From the NCBI RefSeq assembly GCF_019933235.1, contig NZ_CP082945.1, positions 1,860,001 to 1,924,000 of the forward strand: a stretch of 64,000 nucleotides of DNA, given 5' to 3'. The stretch comes from Streptomyces angustmyceticus. GTDB taxonomy: Bacteria; Actinomycetota; Actinomycetes; Streptomycetales; Streptomycetaceae. Position numbers and translations under genes: made by a program. Position 1 is the stretch's first letter. Each line of letters opens with the position of its first letter. The notes beneath the pieces are model-generated. The model was given only the letters and a program-made list of their open reading frames with translations. It was not told the origin of the DNA and did not search any database. This document shows, in pieces, positions 36,210 through 48,210 of this stretch.

Positions 36210-37409
36210 TCATGCCAGGGCCGGAGCGCCCGGGGACTGCGCGCCGTCGAGCAGGGTCGAATCGCCCATCTCGCTCAGCACCAGCGCCAGCGCACCCAGC
36301 ACCTCGGCCCGGCCGCCGAGCGTGCCGGGGACCACACCCAACTGCCGTGCCGCGCTGGGGATCGCGTACCGCGACACCGATTCGCGGATCGGCGCCAGGA
36401 CCAGCTCACCGGCCTCGGCGAGATCGCCGCCGAGCACCACCCGGCTCGGATTGAGCAGATTGCACAGATTCGCCACACCACTGCCGATATGGCGGCCCAC
36501 GTCCGCGATGACCCGCCGGCAGCCCGGGTCGCCCTCACGGGCCAGCTGCACCACCCGCGCCATGGTCAGGTCCGGGCCGTGGCTCGGCTGCAGCAGGGGC
36601 AGGACGTAGCGGGCCGCGGTGAAGGTCTCCAGGCAGCCGCGGTTGCCGCAGCGGCACACCGGGCCGGACTCGTCCAGGGTGATGTGCCCGATCTCCCCGG
36701 CCGTGCCGCCCGGCCCCCGGTAGATCTGCCCGCTGATCACCAGGCCGGCCCCGACACCGCTGGCGACCTTGATGTACGCCAGGTCGGCGGCGCCCCGGCC
36801 GCCGCCCCAGACCAGCTCGCCCAGTGCGCCGAGGTTGGCGTCGTTGTCGACGTGGACGGGCACGCCGAGGCGCCCGGACAGCTCCTGGCGCGGGTTGGTC
36901 CCCGACCAGCCCGGCAGGATGGCCGTCGAGCCCAGCGTCCCGGACTCGACGTCGATCGGGCCCGGTACGCCCAGGCCGACGCCGATGACCTTGCCGACGT
37001 CCAGCCCGCTGGCCGTGATCAGCCGGTTGACCAGCTCTTCGGCCCGGTCGAAGCCCTCGGCCGCGGAGGCGTCCACGTCGATCGGCTCGGCCTGTTCGGC
37101 GAGCACCTGGTGGGCGAGGTTGCCGACCGCCACCCGCAGATGGGAATGCCCGAAATCGACCCCCACGACGATGCCCGCGTCACCGGACAGGGAGACGCTG
37201 CGCGCCCGGCGCCCGCCCGCCGAGGTCGGGGTCACCTCGACGGTCCCGCCGTCCTTCAACTCGCGAACGATGTTGGAGACGGTGGCCGCGGACAGCCCCG
37301 TGCTCCGGGCGATCTCCGCCTGCGTGAGTGAGCCCGCCATACGCACCGCGCGTACGACCCGCTCCAGATTGGCCCGGTGCAGCGAGGACTGCGACCCCGG
37401 AGTCTCCAT
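36210..37409 (-). CDS. rok7B7: ROK-family transcription regulator Rok7B7
   Basis: 399-residue ROK protein. The N-terminal winged HTH (residues about 20–75) contains SLTQAEIARSTGLSAATVSN. The sugar-kinase-like body has VGVDFGHSHLRVAVGN and the ROK signature GEIGHITLDESGPVCRCGNRG with the His and Cys residues of the structural zinc site. No complete kinase site is required in repressors. Its position between ngcEFG and xylFGH is exactly that of S. coelicolor rok7B7 (SCO6008), a regulator of carbon use, development and antibiotic production as I recall. ATG at 37409 was chosen; a GTG at 37421 is possible. Confidence 0.88.
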   Translation of the reverse strand: METPGSQSSLHRANLERVVRAVRMAGSLTQAEIARSTGLSAATVSNIVRELKDGGTVEVTPTSAGGRRARSVSLSGDAGIVVGVDFGHSHLRVAVGNLAHQVLAEQAEPIDVDASAAEGFDRAEELVNRLITASGLDVGKVIGVGLGVPGPIDVESGTLGSTAILPGWSGTNPRQELSGRLGVPVHVDNDANLGALGELVWGGGRGAADLAYIKVASGVGAGLVISGQIYRGPGGTAGEIGHITLDESGPVCRCGNRGCLETFTAARYVLPLLQPSHGPDLTMARVVQLAREGDPGCRRVIADVGRHIGSGVANLCNLLNPSRVVLGGDLAEAGELVLAPIRESVSRYAIPSAARQLGVVPGTLGGRAEVLGALALVLSEMGDSTLLDGAQSPGAPALA

Positions 37410-37767
37410 CGACTCATCCACTCCCGTCTGGGGCCGGGGGTGCCTCCCAGTGGTGACTGGGGAGGCACGACGACCGCCCGCCGGCCGCGCCCACACCGTT
37501 GTGGAACGGCCCTCGATTCAACATGTGAACTCTAAGCAGAACTCCAGCCGGGAAGTCCCGTCAAGGCGTTGAGCCCACACATGATCGGCAATCGGCCCGC
37601 CGGGGCGGCCGGCACGGCGGCCCCGCGGCAGCGGAGGCACCCGAAGGCTCCCCGGGGCGAGACGCGGCGGTACGCACAGCCGGCACACGCCCCTGCCTCC
37701 GCACCGCCGCCGGGAGGGGGACACGCACCGGGCCCGCTCCCCCGCCGGCACTCGCCGCCGCGCTCCC
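37410..37767. promoter_or_regulatory. 358-bp gap between ngcG and rok7B7
   Basis: No gene is supported. An A/T-richer patch at about 37510–37550 contains TTCAACATGTGAA (4-bp arms) and probably the rok7B7 promoter. The rest is G/C-rich with an imperfect hairpin near 37597–37627 that could terminate ngcEFG. Nothing else is convincing. Confidence 0.35.
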
Positions 37768-38733
37768 CTATTTGAGTGCGCCCGCGGTCAGCCCGGCCAC
37801 CACCTGCCGCTGGAAGACGATGTACGCGGCGAGCACCGGCAGCATCGCGATCGTCAGGCCCGCGAACAGGCCGGACCAGTCCCCCTTGTAGCCCTGGCTC
37901 ACCGCCAGCGCCACCAGCCCCTGGGTCAGCATCTTCTTGTCCGGGTCCCCGACGTTGAGCACCGTCGGCAGCAGGTACTGGTTCCACTGCCCGAGGAAGT
38001 TGAAGATGCCGACGCTGATCAGGCCGGGCTTGGCCATCGGCAGCATCACCTGGAAGAAGGTGCGGGTGTGCGAGGCGCCGTCGATGAGCGCGGCCTCGGC
38101 CACCGAGGTGGGCAGCGTGCGGAAGAACCCGCTGAGGAAGAAGACCGTGAACGGCAGGGAGTAGGCGATGTAGACCAGGATCAGGCCGTGGTAGGTGTCC
38201 AGCAGCGCCATGTTCTTCATGACGAAGAACAGCGGGACCAGCGCCAGGATGACCGGGAAGCCCATCCCGCCCACGAACAGGAAGTACACGAAGCGGTTGC
38301 CCGGGAAGTCGAAGCGGGCCAGCACATACGCCGCCATCGCGCCCAGCAGCATCGTGCCGATCAGCGAACCACCCACGACGATCAGCGAGTTGAAGAAGTA
38401 CTGGCCCATGTTCGCCTTGTCCCAGGCGCGTGACCAGTTGTCGAAGTGCAGGACCGAGGGCAGCCCCCAGGGCGAGCCGAAGATCTCGGTGTCGTCCTTG
38501 AAGGAGCTCACCACCGCCCACAGCAGCGGCATGGTGACCAGGAGGCCCCAGATCACCAGCACGCCGTGCGAGAAGACGTTGAGGACCCTGCCCTCACCGC
38601 TCCCGCCGCCGGACGGGGCGCCGACCTTCCGGTCCCGTCCGCCGCGCGGCCCGGGAAGCCGCGGGGTGCCCGACCCCGGTCCCTGCCGCTTCGTCACGCC
38701 CGGGAGGTCCGCGGGATCCGTCTGCGCACTCAT
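37768..38733 (-). CDS. ngcG: Carbohydrate ABC permease NgcG
   Basis: 321-residue permease of the MalG type with six membrane segments after a 50-residue polar N-terminus. The EAA loop is AEAALIDGASHTRTFFQVMLP, the contact for the shared ATPase. Start and stop of neighbouring genes overlap by one base (TGATG), so it is coupled to ngcF. In Streptomyces NgcEFG imports N-acetylglucosamine and chitobiose. No ATPase gene is present, as expected, because these systems use the distant MsiK ATPase. Confidence 0.88.
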   Translation of the reverse strand: MSAQTDPADLPGVTKRQGPGSGTPRLPGPRGGRDRKVGAPSGGGSGEGRVLNVFSHGVLVIWGLLVTMPLLWAVVSSFKDDTEIFGSPWGLPSVLHFDNWSRAWDKANMGQYFFNSLIVVGGSLIGTMLLGAMAAYVLARFDFPGNRFVYFLFVGGMGFPVILALVPLFFVMKNMALLDTYHGLILVYIAYSLPFTVFFLSGFFRTLPTSVAEAALIDGASHTRTFFQVMLPMAKPGLISVGIFNFLGQWNQYLLPTVLNVGDPDKKMLTQGLVALAVSQGYKGDWSGLFAGLTIAMLPVLAAYIVFQRQVVAGLTAGALK

Positions 38734-39656
38734 CAGAACTCCAGTCGCTCGCGTCGTCCCAGCCGCAGCACGACGGCCGAGAAGACGAGGGTCACGATCA
38801 GCAGGGAAACGCCGATGGCCGTCGCGTATCCGGCCTGACCGTCACGGAAGGTCTTCTGGTACACGTACAGCGGAAGGACCTCGGTCGCATAGTCGGGGCC
38901 GCCGGGGCCGACGCTCATGATCTGGACGAAGGCGAACGCCGACACGTCCAGGGCGAGGATGCCCATGTAGATCCAGCCGGTCTGGACGGTGTCCCACAGC
39001 AGCGGCAGGGTGATACGGAAGAACGTGTTGAGGCGGTTCGCGCCGTCCAGCAGCGCGGCCTCGTAGAAGTCCTTCGGAATGGAGCTCATACCGGCGGAGA
39101 AGAGCACGACGTAGAAGCCCACATTGGCCCACACCATCGCGGCCATGACGCACCACAGCGCGATCTGCGGATCGCCCAGCCAGTCCGGCTGCACCCGGCC
39201 GAGCCCGACCGCCTTGAAGAAGGCGTTGAGCGCGCCGCTCTCCGGGTTGTACGCGAACTGGAACAGCAGCGCGACGATCGGGACCGACAGCACCTGCGGG
39301 AAGAAATAGAGGATTTTGTAGGCGCCCGAGCCGCGCACCCCGCCGATGACCGCCTTCCTCCTGCGGCGGCCACCGACGTTGAGCATGAAGGCGAAGAAGA
39401 GCCCGAGCGAGAGCGTCACCACCGGCAGCAGCAGCAACAACGTCACGCTGTTGCCCACGGCGGCCCAGAAGACGTCGTCCCGGAAGAGGCGGGCGTAGTT
39501 GTCGAAGCCGACCATCTTCATGTCCGGACTCAGGCCGGTCCAGTCCGTGAAGGAGTAGTAGATGGCCTGGACGAACGGCGAGATCACGAAGATCGCGTAA
39601 ATCGCCAGCGGGAGGGCCAAGAACCCCGCGATGAAACGGTACTTACCGTGTTTCAT
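38733..39656 (-). CDS. ngcF: Carbohydrate ABC permease NgcF
   Basis: 307-residue permease of the MalF type, six membrane segments, with EAALLDGANRLNTFFRITLP as the ATPase-contacting EAA loop. The first membrane segment (FIAGFLALPLAIYAIFVI) and the GLSPDMKMVGFDNYARLF loop are typical. It pairs with NgcG in the membrane. ATG at 39656; the ribosome-binding site is weak, which fits reduced expression relative to the binding protein 88 bp upstream. Confidence 0.88.
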   Translation of the reverse strand: MKHGKYRFIAGFLALPLAIYAIFVISPFVQAIYYSFTDWTGLSPDMKMVGFDNYARLFRDDVFWAAVGNSVTLLLLLPVVTLSLGLFFAFMLNVGGRRRRKAVIGGVRGSGAYKILYFFPQVLSVPIVALLFQFAYNPESGALNAFFKAVGLGRVQPDWLGDPQIALWCVMAAMVWANVGFYVVLFSAGMSSIPKDFYEAALLDGANRLNTFFRITLPLLWDTVQTGWIYMGILALDVSAFAFVQIMSVGPGGPDYATEVLPLYVYQKTFRDGQAGYATAIGVSLLIVTLVFSAVVLRLGRRERLEF

Positions 39657-39744
39657 GACTACCGATCCCGTTCTCTCCCCGCGTCCGCCGCCGCCGGTGA
39701 CGCGCCCCGGCCCGTGCCGGGAGGTTCCCCTGCGAACTCGTCGG

Positions 39745-41184
39745 TCAGCGCTTGTACTTCTTGACGCTGGAGTCGTCGCGGGTGTCGTCCGCGTACTTCT
39801 GGATCTTCTTGATGGCTTCGTCCGGTGTCATCCGGCCGGCCATCATCTCGCCCAGGGCGCCGACGCCGATCCGCTCCTTCTGGAGCGCCACATACCAGTC
39901 CTGCAGACGCGGGTTGACGATGTTCTGGCCGGCCTTCTGCAGTGCGACCTGCGCCGATGCCAGGCCGGGCGGGAGCGTCAGCCCCTCGGTGCCGCCGTTG
40001 AGCGAGGTGAGCGAGGAGACCTGCTTGATGAAGTTCTGCGAGGACTTCCTGCTGAGCATGATGCGCAGCAGCTCCATCCCGCCCTCGGCGTTCCTGGCCT
40101 TCCGCGGCACGATGTACGGCTCGCCGCCGGAGGCCCAGAGGGTGCCGTACGGCATCTTGTCGGAGTCCGACAGGCTGGACGGGGCGCCCACCGCGAGGTC
40201 GAAGTGCGGGTTCTTCGCGATCTGCTTGGCCGACTCGTTCTCCACCCAGGAACCGTTGGGGATGAACAGCGCCTTGCCCTCGGCCCACGCCTTCTGCGAC
40301 TGCAGGTGGTCCAGTCCGGGCGAGCCCTTGAGGACATAGCCCTTCTTGTAGAGCTCGTAATAGGCGTCGAAGGCCGCCTTGACCGCCGGGTCCTTCCAGG
40401 CGTTCGGCTCCAGATTGTCGATCTTCCGCAGGACCTCCGCGCCACCGATCTTGGCGATGAACGGGTACAGGCTGAAGGGGAGGTAGTACGGGTACTTTCC
40501 CGGGTACGTCCAGCCGGCGACGCCCTTCTTCTTCGCCTTGGCGCAGAGGGCCAGCATGTCGTCCCAGGTCTCGGGGTATTCCGCGTCCAGCTTCCGCAGA
40601 TTGCTCTTGGAGTACCAGACGCCGTAGACGGTGTAGGCGTAGTAGAGGATCCAGGTTTCCTTGCCGCCGAACTGACCCATTTCGACGACACCGGGGCGCA
40701 GAGTGTCACGCACCTTCTTGCCCGGGTCGTCGACGGAGGGGGCGTCCAGGAGCGCGGTGAGGTCGGTCAGCTGGTCCTTGGCCACCAGCGTGCCGAAATC
40801 CATCTGCTCCGCACCGGAGTTGTCGACCAGGTCGGGCGGGTTACCGCCGTTGAAGCGCGGCTGCAGCGTCGACTGGATCTTCTGGGTCGACGAGAGCTTC
40901 ACCTTTCCGTCGGCCTTCGGGAAGGACTTGAGATATTCGCCCTGCGCGTCCTTGGCGTACTTGTCGCCGAATCCGCCGTCGAAGATGACCACGTCGAGGC
41001 CGGCCGACTCATTGACCGCGAGCGGATTCCTGGCCGACTTCTTGCCTTTTTCGACCTTGTTGTCGCCGCCGCTGCCGCCGCCGGCACACGCCGACAGCAC
41101 ACTCATGGCCGGTACGGCGACGATTCCCAGGGCCGCGGCCCGCTTGACCAGATCGCGACGGTTGAATTCCGAGGTGGATCCCAT
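39745..41184 (-). CDS. ngcE: N-acetylglucosamine/chitobiose-binding lipoprotein NgcE
   Basis: 479-residue extracellular binding protein. The N-terminus has a twin-arginine motif (FNRRDLVKRAA) and a lipobox LSAC near residue 33, so it is probably a Tat-exported lipoprotein. The body is a typical sugar-binding protein with many lysines and tryptophans (YGVWYSKSNLRKL, NGSWVENES). ATG at 41184 starts just before the twin-arginine motif; a longer frame from 41232 lacks support. A DasR-type site lies 183 bp upstream. Assignment to ngc rests on family and on the conserved gene neighbourhood. Confidence 0.88.
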   Translation of the reverse strand: MGSTSEFNRRDLVKRAAALGIVAVPAMSVLSACAGGGSGGDNKVEKGKKSARNPLAVNESAGLDVVIFDGGFGDKYAKDAQGEYLKSFPKADGKVKLSSTQKIQSTLQPRFNGGNPPDLVDNSGAEQMDFGTLVAKDQLTDLTALLDAPSVDDPGKKVRDTLRPGVVEMGQFGGKETWILYYAYTVYGVWYSKSNLRKLDAEYPETWDDMLALCAKAKKKGVAGWTYPGKYPYYLPFSLYPFIAKIGGAEVLRKIDNLEPNAWKDPAVKAAFDAYYELYKKGYVLKGSPGLDHLQSQKAWAEGKALFIPNGSWVENESAKQIAKNPHFDLAVGAPSSLSDSDKMPYGTLWASGGEPYIVPRKARNAEGGMELLRIMLSRKSSQNFIKQVSSLTSLNGGTEGLTLPPGLASAQVALQKAGQNIVNPRLQDWYVALQKERIGVGALGEMMAGRMTPDEAIKKIQKYADDTRDDSSVKKYKR

Positions 41185-41366
41185 GCTCAAGTCCTCGCCT
41201 TCTTCAGGACTCAGGCGGTGTACCGGAGCCACCCCGGCACCGCGGGTCAGATGAAGCTGAGTTGTACGGGATGTGCACCGGGCGCGCTAGAGAAATGCGG
41301 GGCAGTCATCCGTTCCCGCCTTCCCCCCGGATCCGCGGCCGTGGTCGTACGGCCGGTCGGACGCCG

Positions 41367-41382
41367 ACAGGTATAGTCCACT
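41367..41382 (-). promoter_or_regulatory. DasR-responsive element (dre)-like site
   Basis: On the minus strand the site reads AGTGGACTATACCTGT, matching 12 of 16 positions of the remembered dre consensus AGTGGTCTAGACCACT. DasR is the GntR repressor of N-acetylglucosamine and chitin use, so this position upstream of ngcE makes biological sense. Binding is not shown. Confidence 0.55.
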
Positions 41383-41583
41383 TCCGGCCGCAGGGGCAAG
41401 ATCGAATGCAGGGTTGGCCGGGAGTCTTTCCCGAGTTGAGACCTCGCCGGTATGCACGGGATTGCCCGGCCGTCACCCTCCTGGACGCCACCGCGACACG
41501 GCACCCACCGATCTCAGCCGCACCCTTGACACCAAAGCCCCCACGCACCTTACTTATCTCTGTTTATCTCGGCGTCATGTAAC

Positions 41584-41597
41584 TGACAACGATGTCA
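41584..41597 (+). promoter_or_regulatory. LacI-type operator palindrome before GH92
   Basis: TGACAACGATGTCA: arms TGACA and TGTCA with a 4-nt centre, 21 bp before the gene start. The shape and sequence fit operators of Streptomyces LacI-family sugar repressors. No LacI gene is in the window. Confidence 0.5.
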
Positions 41598-41617
41598 ATC
41601 TCGTTGAGAGGGCTCGC

Positions 41618-44600
41618 GTGCGGCTCAGACACCGGCACCGTCCACTGCGGGGGATCGCCCGCCCCGCCGCCCTCGCGGCGGCCGCTCTGCTCGTCATCAC
41701 CGTGCCGGGGCCGGCGGGCGCCGCCCAGGCCGCGCCGCCCGGAACGCCCCAGGGGGCAGCGGAGTTCCGTTCGTCCTTCGAGGCCGGCGACCCGCAGCCG
41801 GACTGGACCGACAGCGTCGACACCGGCCCCGACGGGAAACCCCGGGCCTCCGGGGTCAGTCCGCAGACCGCCCCCGCGGCCCCCGGAATGAACACCGCCA
41901 CCGACACCGGCCCCGACGCCTCCCCCACCGCCAAGGCGCACGCCGGCTTCAGCGGCACCCGCGCGCTGCGCTACTCCGGCACCCACACCGCCGCCGGCCG
42001 CGGCTACTCGTACAACAAGATCTTCGATGTCAACGTCCCCGTCACGGCGGCCACTTCGCTCTCGTACAAGCTCTTCCCCGAGATGGCGAAGAGCGATCCG
42101 GACTATCCGGCGACCCACGCCGCCGTGGACCTGGCCTTCACCGACGGCACCTACCTCAGCGAGCTGTCCGCCGTCGACCAGCACGGCACGCCGCTGACGC
42201 CGCAGGGCCAGGGCGCCGCCAAGACGCTCTACGCCAATCAGTGGAACAACCGGGAGTCGCGGATCGGCGCGGTCGCCGCCGGAAAGACCGTCGACCGCGT
42301 CCTGGTCGCCTACGACGCGCCCCGGGCGCCGCGCACCGCGCCCGCCTTCCGCGGCTGGGTCGACGACATCGTCCTCGGCCCGAAGGCGCCCGAGAAGCCG
42401 CTCGCCCACCTCTCCGACTACGCCGCCACCACCCGCGGCACGCTCTCCAGCGGGAGCTTCTCGCGCGGCAACACCTTCCCCGCCACCGCGGTCCCCAACG
42501 GGTTCAACTTCTGGACCCCGGTCACCAACGCGGGCTCCGCCGACTGGCTGTACGAGTACGCGCGCAAGAACAACGCCGACAACCTGCCCACCCTCCAGGC
42601 GTTCAGCGCCAGCCACGAACCGAGCCCGTGGATGGGAGACCGGCAGACCTTCCAGGTCATGCCGTCCGTCGCGGCCGGCACCCCGGACGCCTCCCGCACC
42701 GGCCGTGCGCTGCCGTTCCACCACGCCAACGAGACCGCGAAGCCGCACTACTACGGGGTGACCTTCGACAACGGCCTCAAGACGGAGATCACCCCGACCG
42801 ACCACGCCGCGCTGATGCGGTTCACCTTCCCCGGCGACCGGGCGAGCCTGATCTTCGACAACGTCAACGACAAGGGCGGGCTGAGCCTGGACACCGAGCA
42901 CGGCGTCGTCACCGGCTTCTCGGACGTCAAAAGCGGCCTGTCCGTCGGCGCCACCCGGCTCTTCGTCTACGGCGTCTTCGACGCCCCGGTCACCGGCGGC
43001 GGCAAGCTGGAGAGCGGAGCCGGCAAGGACGTCACCGGCTATCTCCGCTTCCGGCCGGGGGCCGACCGCACCGTGACCATGCGGATCGCCACCTCCCTGA
43101 TCAGCGTGGACCAGGCCAGGGCGAATCTGGACCGGGAGATCCCGGCCGACGCGACCTTCGCCGGCGTCAGGGACCGGGCGCAGGCGCAGTGGGACGGCCT
43201 CCTGGGCAGGATCGAGGTCCAGGGCGCGAGCCGCGACCAGCTCACCACCCTCTACTCCAACCTCTACCGCCTCTACCTCTACCCCAACTCCGGCTTCGAG
43301 AAGGTCGGTTCGCGCAGCCGTTACGCCTCCCCCTTCTCGCCGCAGACCGGCCAGGACACCCCGACCCGCACCGGCTCGAAGATCGTCGACGGTGAGGTCT
43401 ACGTCAACAACGGCTTCTGGGACACCTACCGGACCACCTGGCCCGCGTATTCCCTGCTCACCCCGAAACGGGCCGGGAAGATGGTCGACGGCTTCGTCCA
43501 GCAGTACAAGGACGGCGGCTGGATCTCCCGCTGGTCCTCGCCCGGCTACGCGGACCTGATGACCGGCACCAGTTCCGATGTGGCCTTCGCCGACGCCTAC
43601 GCCAAGGGGGTGAAATTCGACGCCGAGGCCGCCTATGCCGCGGCCGTCAAGAACGCCACCGTCGCCCCGCCGAACCCCGGCGTCGGCCGGAAGGGCATGA
43701 CCACCGCGCCGTTCCTCGGCTATACGAGCACCGACACCCGCGAGGGCATGTCCTGGGCGCTGGAGGGCTACCTCAACGACTTCGGCATCGCCCGTATGGG
43801 CCGGGCGCTCTACGAGAAGACCAGAAAGCCCCGCTACAAGGAGGAGTCCGCCTATTTCCTGGACCGCGCCCGCGGCTACGTCCACCTCTTCGACGCCACG
43901 GTGGGCTTCTTCCAGGGCAAGGACGCCCAGGGAAAGTGGCGGTTGCCGCCGGACCGGTTCGACCCGCGGGTCTGGGGCAACGACTACACCGAGACCAACG
44001 CCTGGACCGCCGCCTTCACCGCGCCGCAGGACACCCGGGGCCTGGCCAACCTCTACGGCGGCCGCGCGGGCCTGGCCGAGAAGCTGGACGCCTATTTCGC
44101 CACCCCGGAGACCGCGTCGAAGGAATTCGCCGGCTCGTACGGCGACGTGATCCATGAGATGACCGAGGCGCGCGACACCCGTATGGGCATGTACGGGCAC
44201 AACAATCAGCCCTCGCACCACATCGGCTACCTGTACGACGCGGCCGGGCAGCCCTGGAAAACGCAGGAAAAGGTCCGCGAGGCGATGGCCCGGCTCTACC
44301 TCGGCAGCGAGATCGGCCAGGGATATCCGGGCGACGAGGACAACGGCGAGATGTCGGCCTGGTACGTCTTCAGCTCGCTCGGCTTCTATCCGCTGGTGAT
44401 GGGCCAGGGCGAATACGCGGTGGGCTCCCCGCTGTTCACCAAGGCCACCGTCCATCTGGAGAACGGCCGGGACCTCACCATCAGGGCCCCGCGCAACAAC
44501 GCCCGCAACGTCTATGTCCAGGGCCTCCGGGTGAACGGCAAAACCTGGAACTCCACCGCCCTGCCGCACCGGATCCTCGCCCGCGGCGGCACCCTGGACT

Positions 44601-45034
44601 TCACCATGGGCGACCGCCCGTCCCACTGGGGCACCGCGGCGCACGCCGCCCCGACGTCGATCACCAAGGACGACAGGGTTCCCGACCCGCCCCGGGACGT
44701 GACCGGCGCCGGCGGCGGTCCCCTCTTCGACAACACCTCCGCCACCTCGGCCCGGCCGACCGGCGCCCCGGTGGACCTCACCCGGCCCGCCCGGGTCACG
44801 TCGTACACGCTCACCTCGTCGGACCGCGCCGCCGCGCCCGGCGGCTGGACCCTGGAGGGCTCCCCGGACGGAGAGCGGTGGACGCGGCTGGACCACCGCG
44901 CGGGCGAGTCCTTCACCTGGGACCGCCAGACCCGCGTCTTCGCCGTCGGCCGGCCCGGGAGCTATGCGCACTACCGGCTGGTCCCCGACGGCGCGGGCAC
45001 CCTCGCCGAGATCGAGCTGCTCGGGTCGCCGTAG
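41618..45034 (+). CDS. GH92 alpha-1,2-mannosidase, secreted
   Basis: 1138-residue secreted glycoside hydrolase. The signal peptide covers about residues 1–40. A beta-sandwich N-domain precedes the (alpha/alpha)6 catalytic domain; the family-92 landmark GDEDNGEMSAWYVFSSLGFY lies near residue 903 and is followed by YAVGSPLF. GH92 enzymes are calcium-dependent exo-mannosidases that trim mannose from glycans. The last 120 residues resemble an F5/8-type C carbohydrate-binding fold. GTG at 41618 was chosen: it opens the signal peptide and follows GAGAGGG. A palindrome 21 bp upstream suggests sugar-dependent repression. Confidence 0.88.
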   Translation: MRLRHRHRPLRGIARPAALAAAALLVITVPGPAGAAQAAPPGTPQGAAEFRSSFEAGDPQPDWTDSVDTGPDGKPRASGVSPQTAPAAPGMNTATDTGPDASPTAKAHAGFSGTRALRYSGTHTAAGRGYSYNKIFDVNVPVTAATSLSYKLFPEMAKSDPDYPATHAAVDLAFTDGTYLSELSAVDQHGTPLTPQGQGAAKTLYANQWNNRESRIGAVAAGKTVDRVLVAYDAPRAPRTAPAFRGWVDDIVLGPKAPEKPLAHLSDYAATTRGTLSSGSFSRGNTFPATAVPNGFNFWTPVTNAGSADWLYEYARKNNADNLPTLQAFSASHEPSPWMGDRQTFQVMPSVAAGTPDASRTGRALPFHHANETAKPHYYGVTFDNGLKTEITPTDHAALMRFTFPGDRASLIFDNVNDKGGLSLDTEHGVVTGFSDVKSGLSVGATRLFVYGVFDAPVTGGGKLESGAGKDVTGYLRFRPGADRTVTMRIATSLISVDQARANLDREIPADATFAGVRDRAQAQWDGLLGRIEVQGASRDQLTTLYSNLYRLYLYPNSGFEKVGSRSRYASPFSPQTGQDTPTRTGSKIVDGEVYVNNGFWDTYRTTWPAYSLLTPKRAGKMVDGFVQQYKDGGWISRWSSPGYADLMTGTSSDVAFADAYAKGVKFDAEAAYAAAVKNATVAPPNPGVGRKGMTTAPFLGYTSTDTREGMSWALEGYLNDFGIARMGRALYEKTRKPRYKEESAYFLDRARGYVHLFDATVGFFQGKDAQGKWRLPPDRFDPRVWGNDYTETNAWTAAFTAPQDTRGLANLYGGRAGLAEKLDAYFATPETASKEFAGSYGDVIHEMTEARDTRMGMYGHNNQPSHHIGYLYDAAGQPWKTQEKVREAMARLYLGSEIGQGYPGDEDNGEMSAWYVFSSLGFYPLVMGQGEYAVGSPLFTKATVHLENGRDLTIRAPRNNARNVYVQGLRVNGKTWNSTALPHRILARGGTLDFTMGDRPSHWGTAAHAAPTSITKDDRVPDPPRDVTGAGGGPLFDNTSATSARPTGAPVDLTRPARVTSYTLTSSDRAAAPGGWTLEGSPDGERWTRLDHRAGESFTWDRQTRVFAVGRPGSYAHYRLVPDGAGTLAEIELLGSP

Positions 45035-45062
45035 TCCCGGCCGGTGGCCGACGCCGACGCAC

Positions 45063-45104
45063 GGACGGGCCGTACCCCCTCGCCCGAGGGAGTACGGCCC
45101 GTCC
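45063..45104. terminator. Bidirectional terminator between GH92 and acnA
   Basis: 13-bp perfect arms (GGACGGGCCGTAC at 45063–45075, complement at 45092–45104) plus an inner stem of five pairs (45077–45081 with 45086–45090). The two genes converge. Confidence 0.85.
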
Positions 45105-45121
45105 TGGTGCCGCGGGTGGAC

Positions 45122-47908
<2,787 letters not shown>

Positions 47909-47919
47909 CTAAGGTATGC

Positions 47920-47938
47920 CTAAGTTAGGCACGCCTTA
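47920..47938. promoter_or_regulatory. Iron-box-like site (IdeR/DmdR1 type) upstream of acnA
   Basis: CTAAGTTAGGCACGCCTTA matches 14 of 19 positions of the remembered consensus TTAGGTTAGGCTCACCTAA. It overlaps the perfect 15-bp palindrome TGCCTAAGTTAGGCA at 47917–47931. Position relative to acnA fits promoter control; binding is inferred. Confidence 0.5.
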
Positions 47939-47969
47939 CTGGCGCGGCAGCGGTACGCCTCTCGGCAGA

Positions 47970-47987
47970 TATCTCGATGTCGAGATA
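47970..47987. promoter_or_regulatory. 18-bp palindrome TATCTCGATGTCGAGATA
   Basis: 8-bp perfect arms around a TG centre, 134 bp upstream of the acnA start. Typical of a dimeric repressor site; the protein is not known to me. Confidence 0.55.
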
Positions 47988-48210
47988 ACTCTAGTACATC
48001 GTCGCGGCCTGGTCATGCCCCGGCCTGTGTCCCCGCTCACGCATCCGCCCGCCCGTACGGGACAAAACGGCAGGCCGCGCAGGCCGCCGCCGGGCTTCGC
48101 CGTGCCCCGTCCGGCGCATGCCACCTGCGGCTCGTGTCGCCTCCGGCCCGGCGCGGCCCGTGCGGATACCCCGCCCGTGTCACCTCCCGCCCGCTTCGCC
48201 TCCCGGCTCG

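Larger units (their letters stand above)
41185..41617. promoter_or_regulatory. 433-bp divergent control region of ngcEFG and GH92
   Basis: No gene is supported. It holds a DasR-like element at 41367–41382 nearer ngcE and a palindrome at 41584–41597 next to the mannosidase gene. A possible −35 (TTGACA, 41526–41531) lies on the plus strand with a weak −10 near 41551. Confidence 0.5.

Noticed and set aside
41564..44971. 1135-codon frame antisense to the GH92 gene
   Set aside because: No motifs; GH92 signatures on the other strand are unmistakable.
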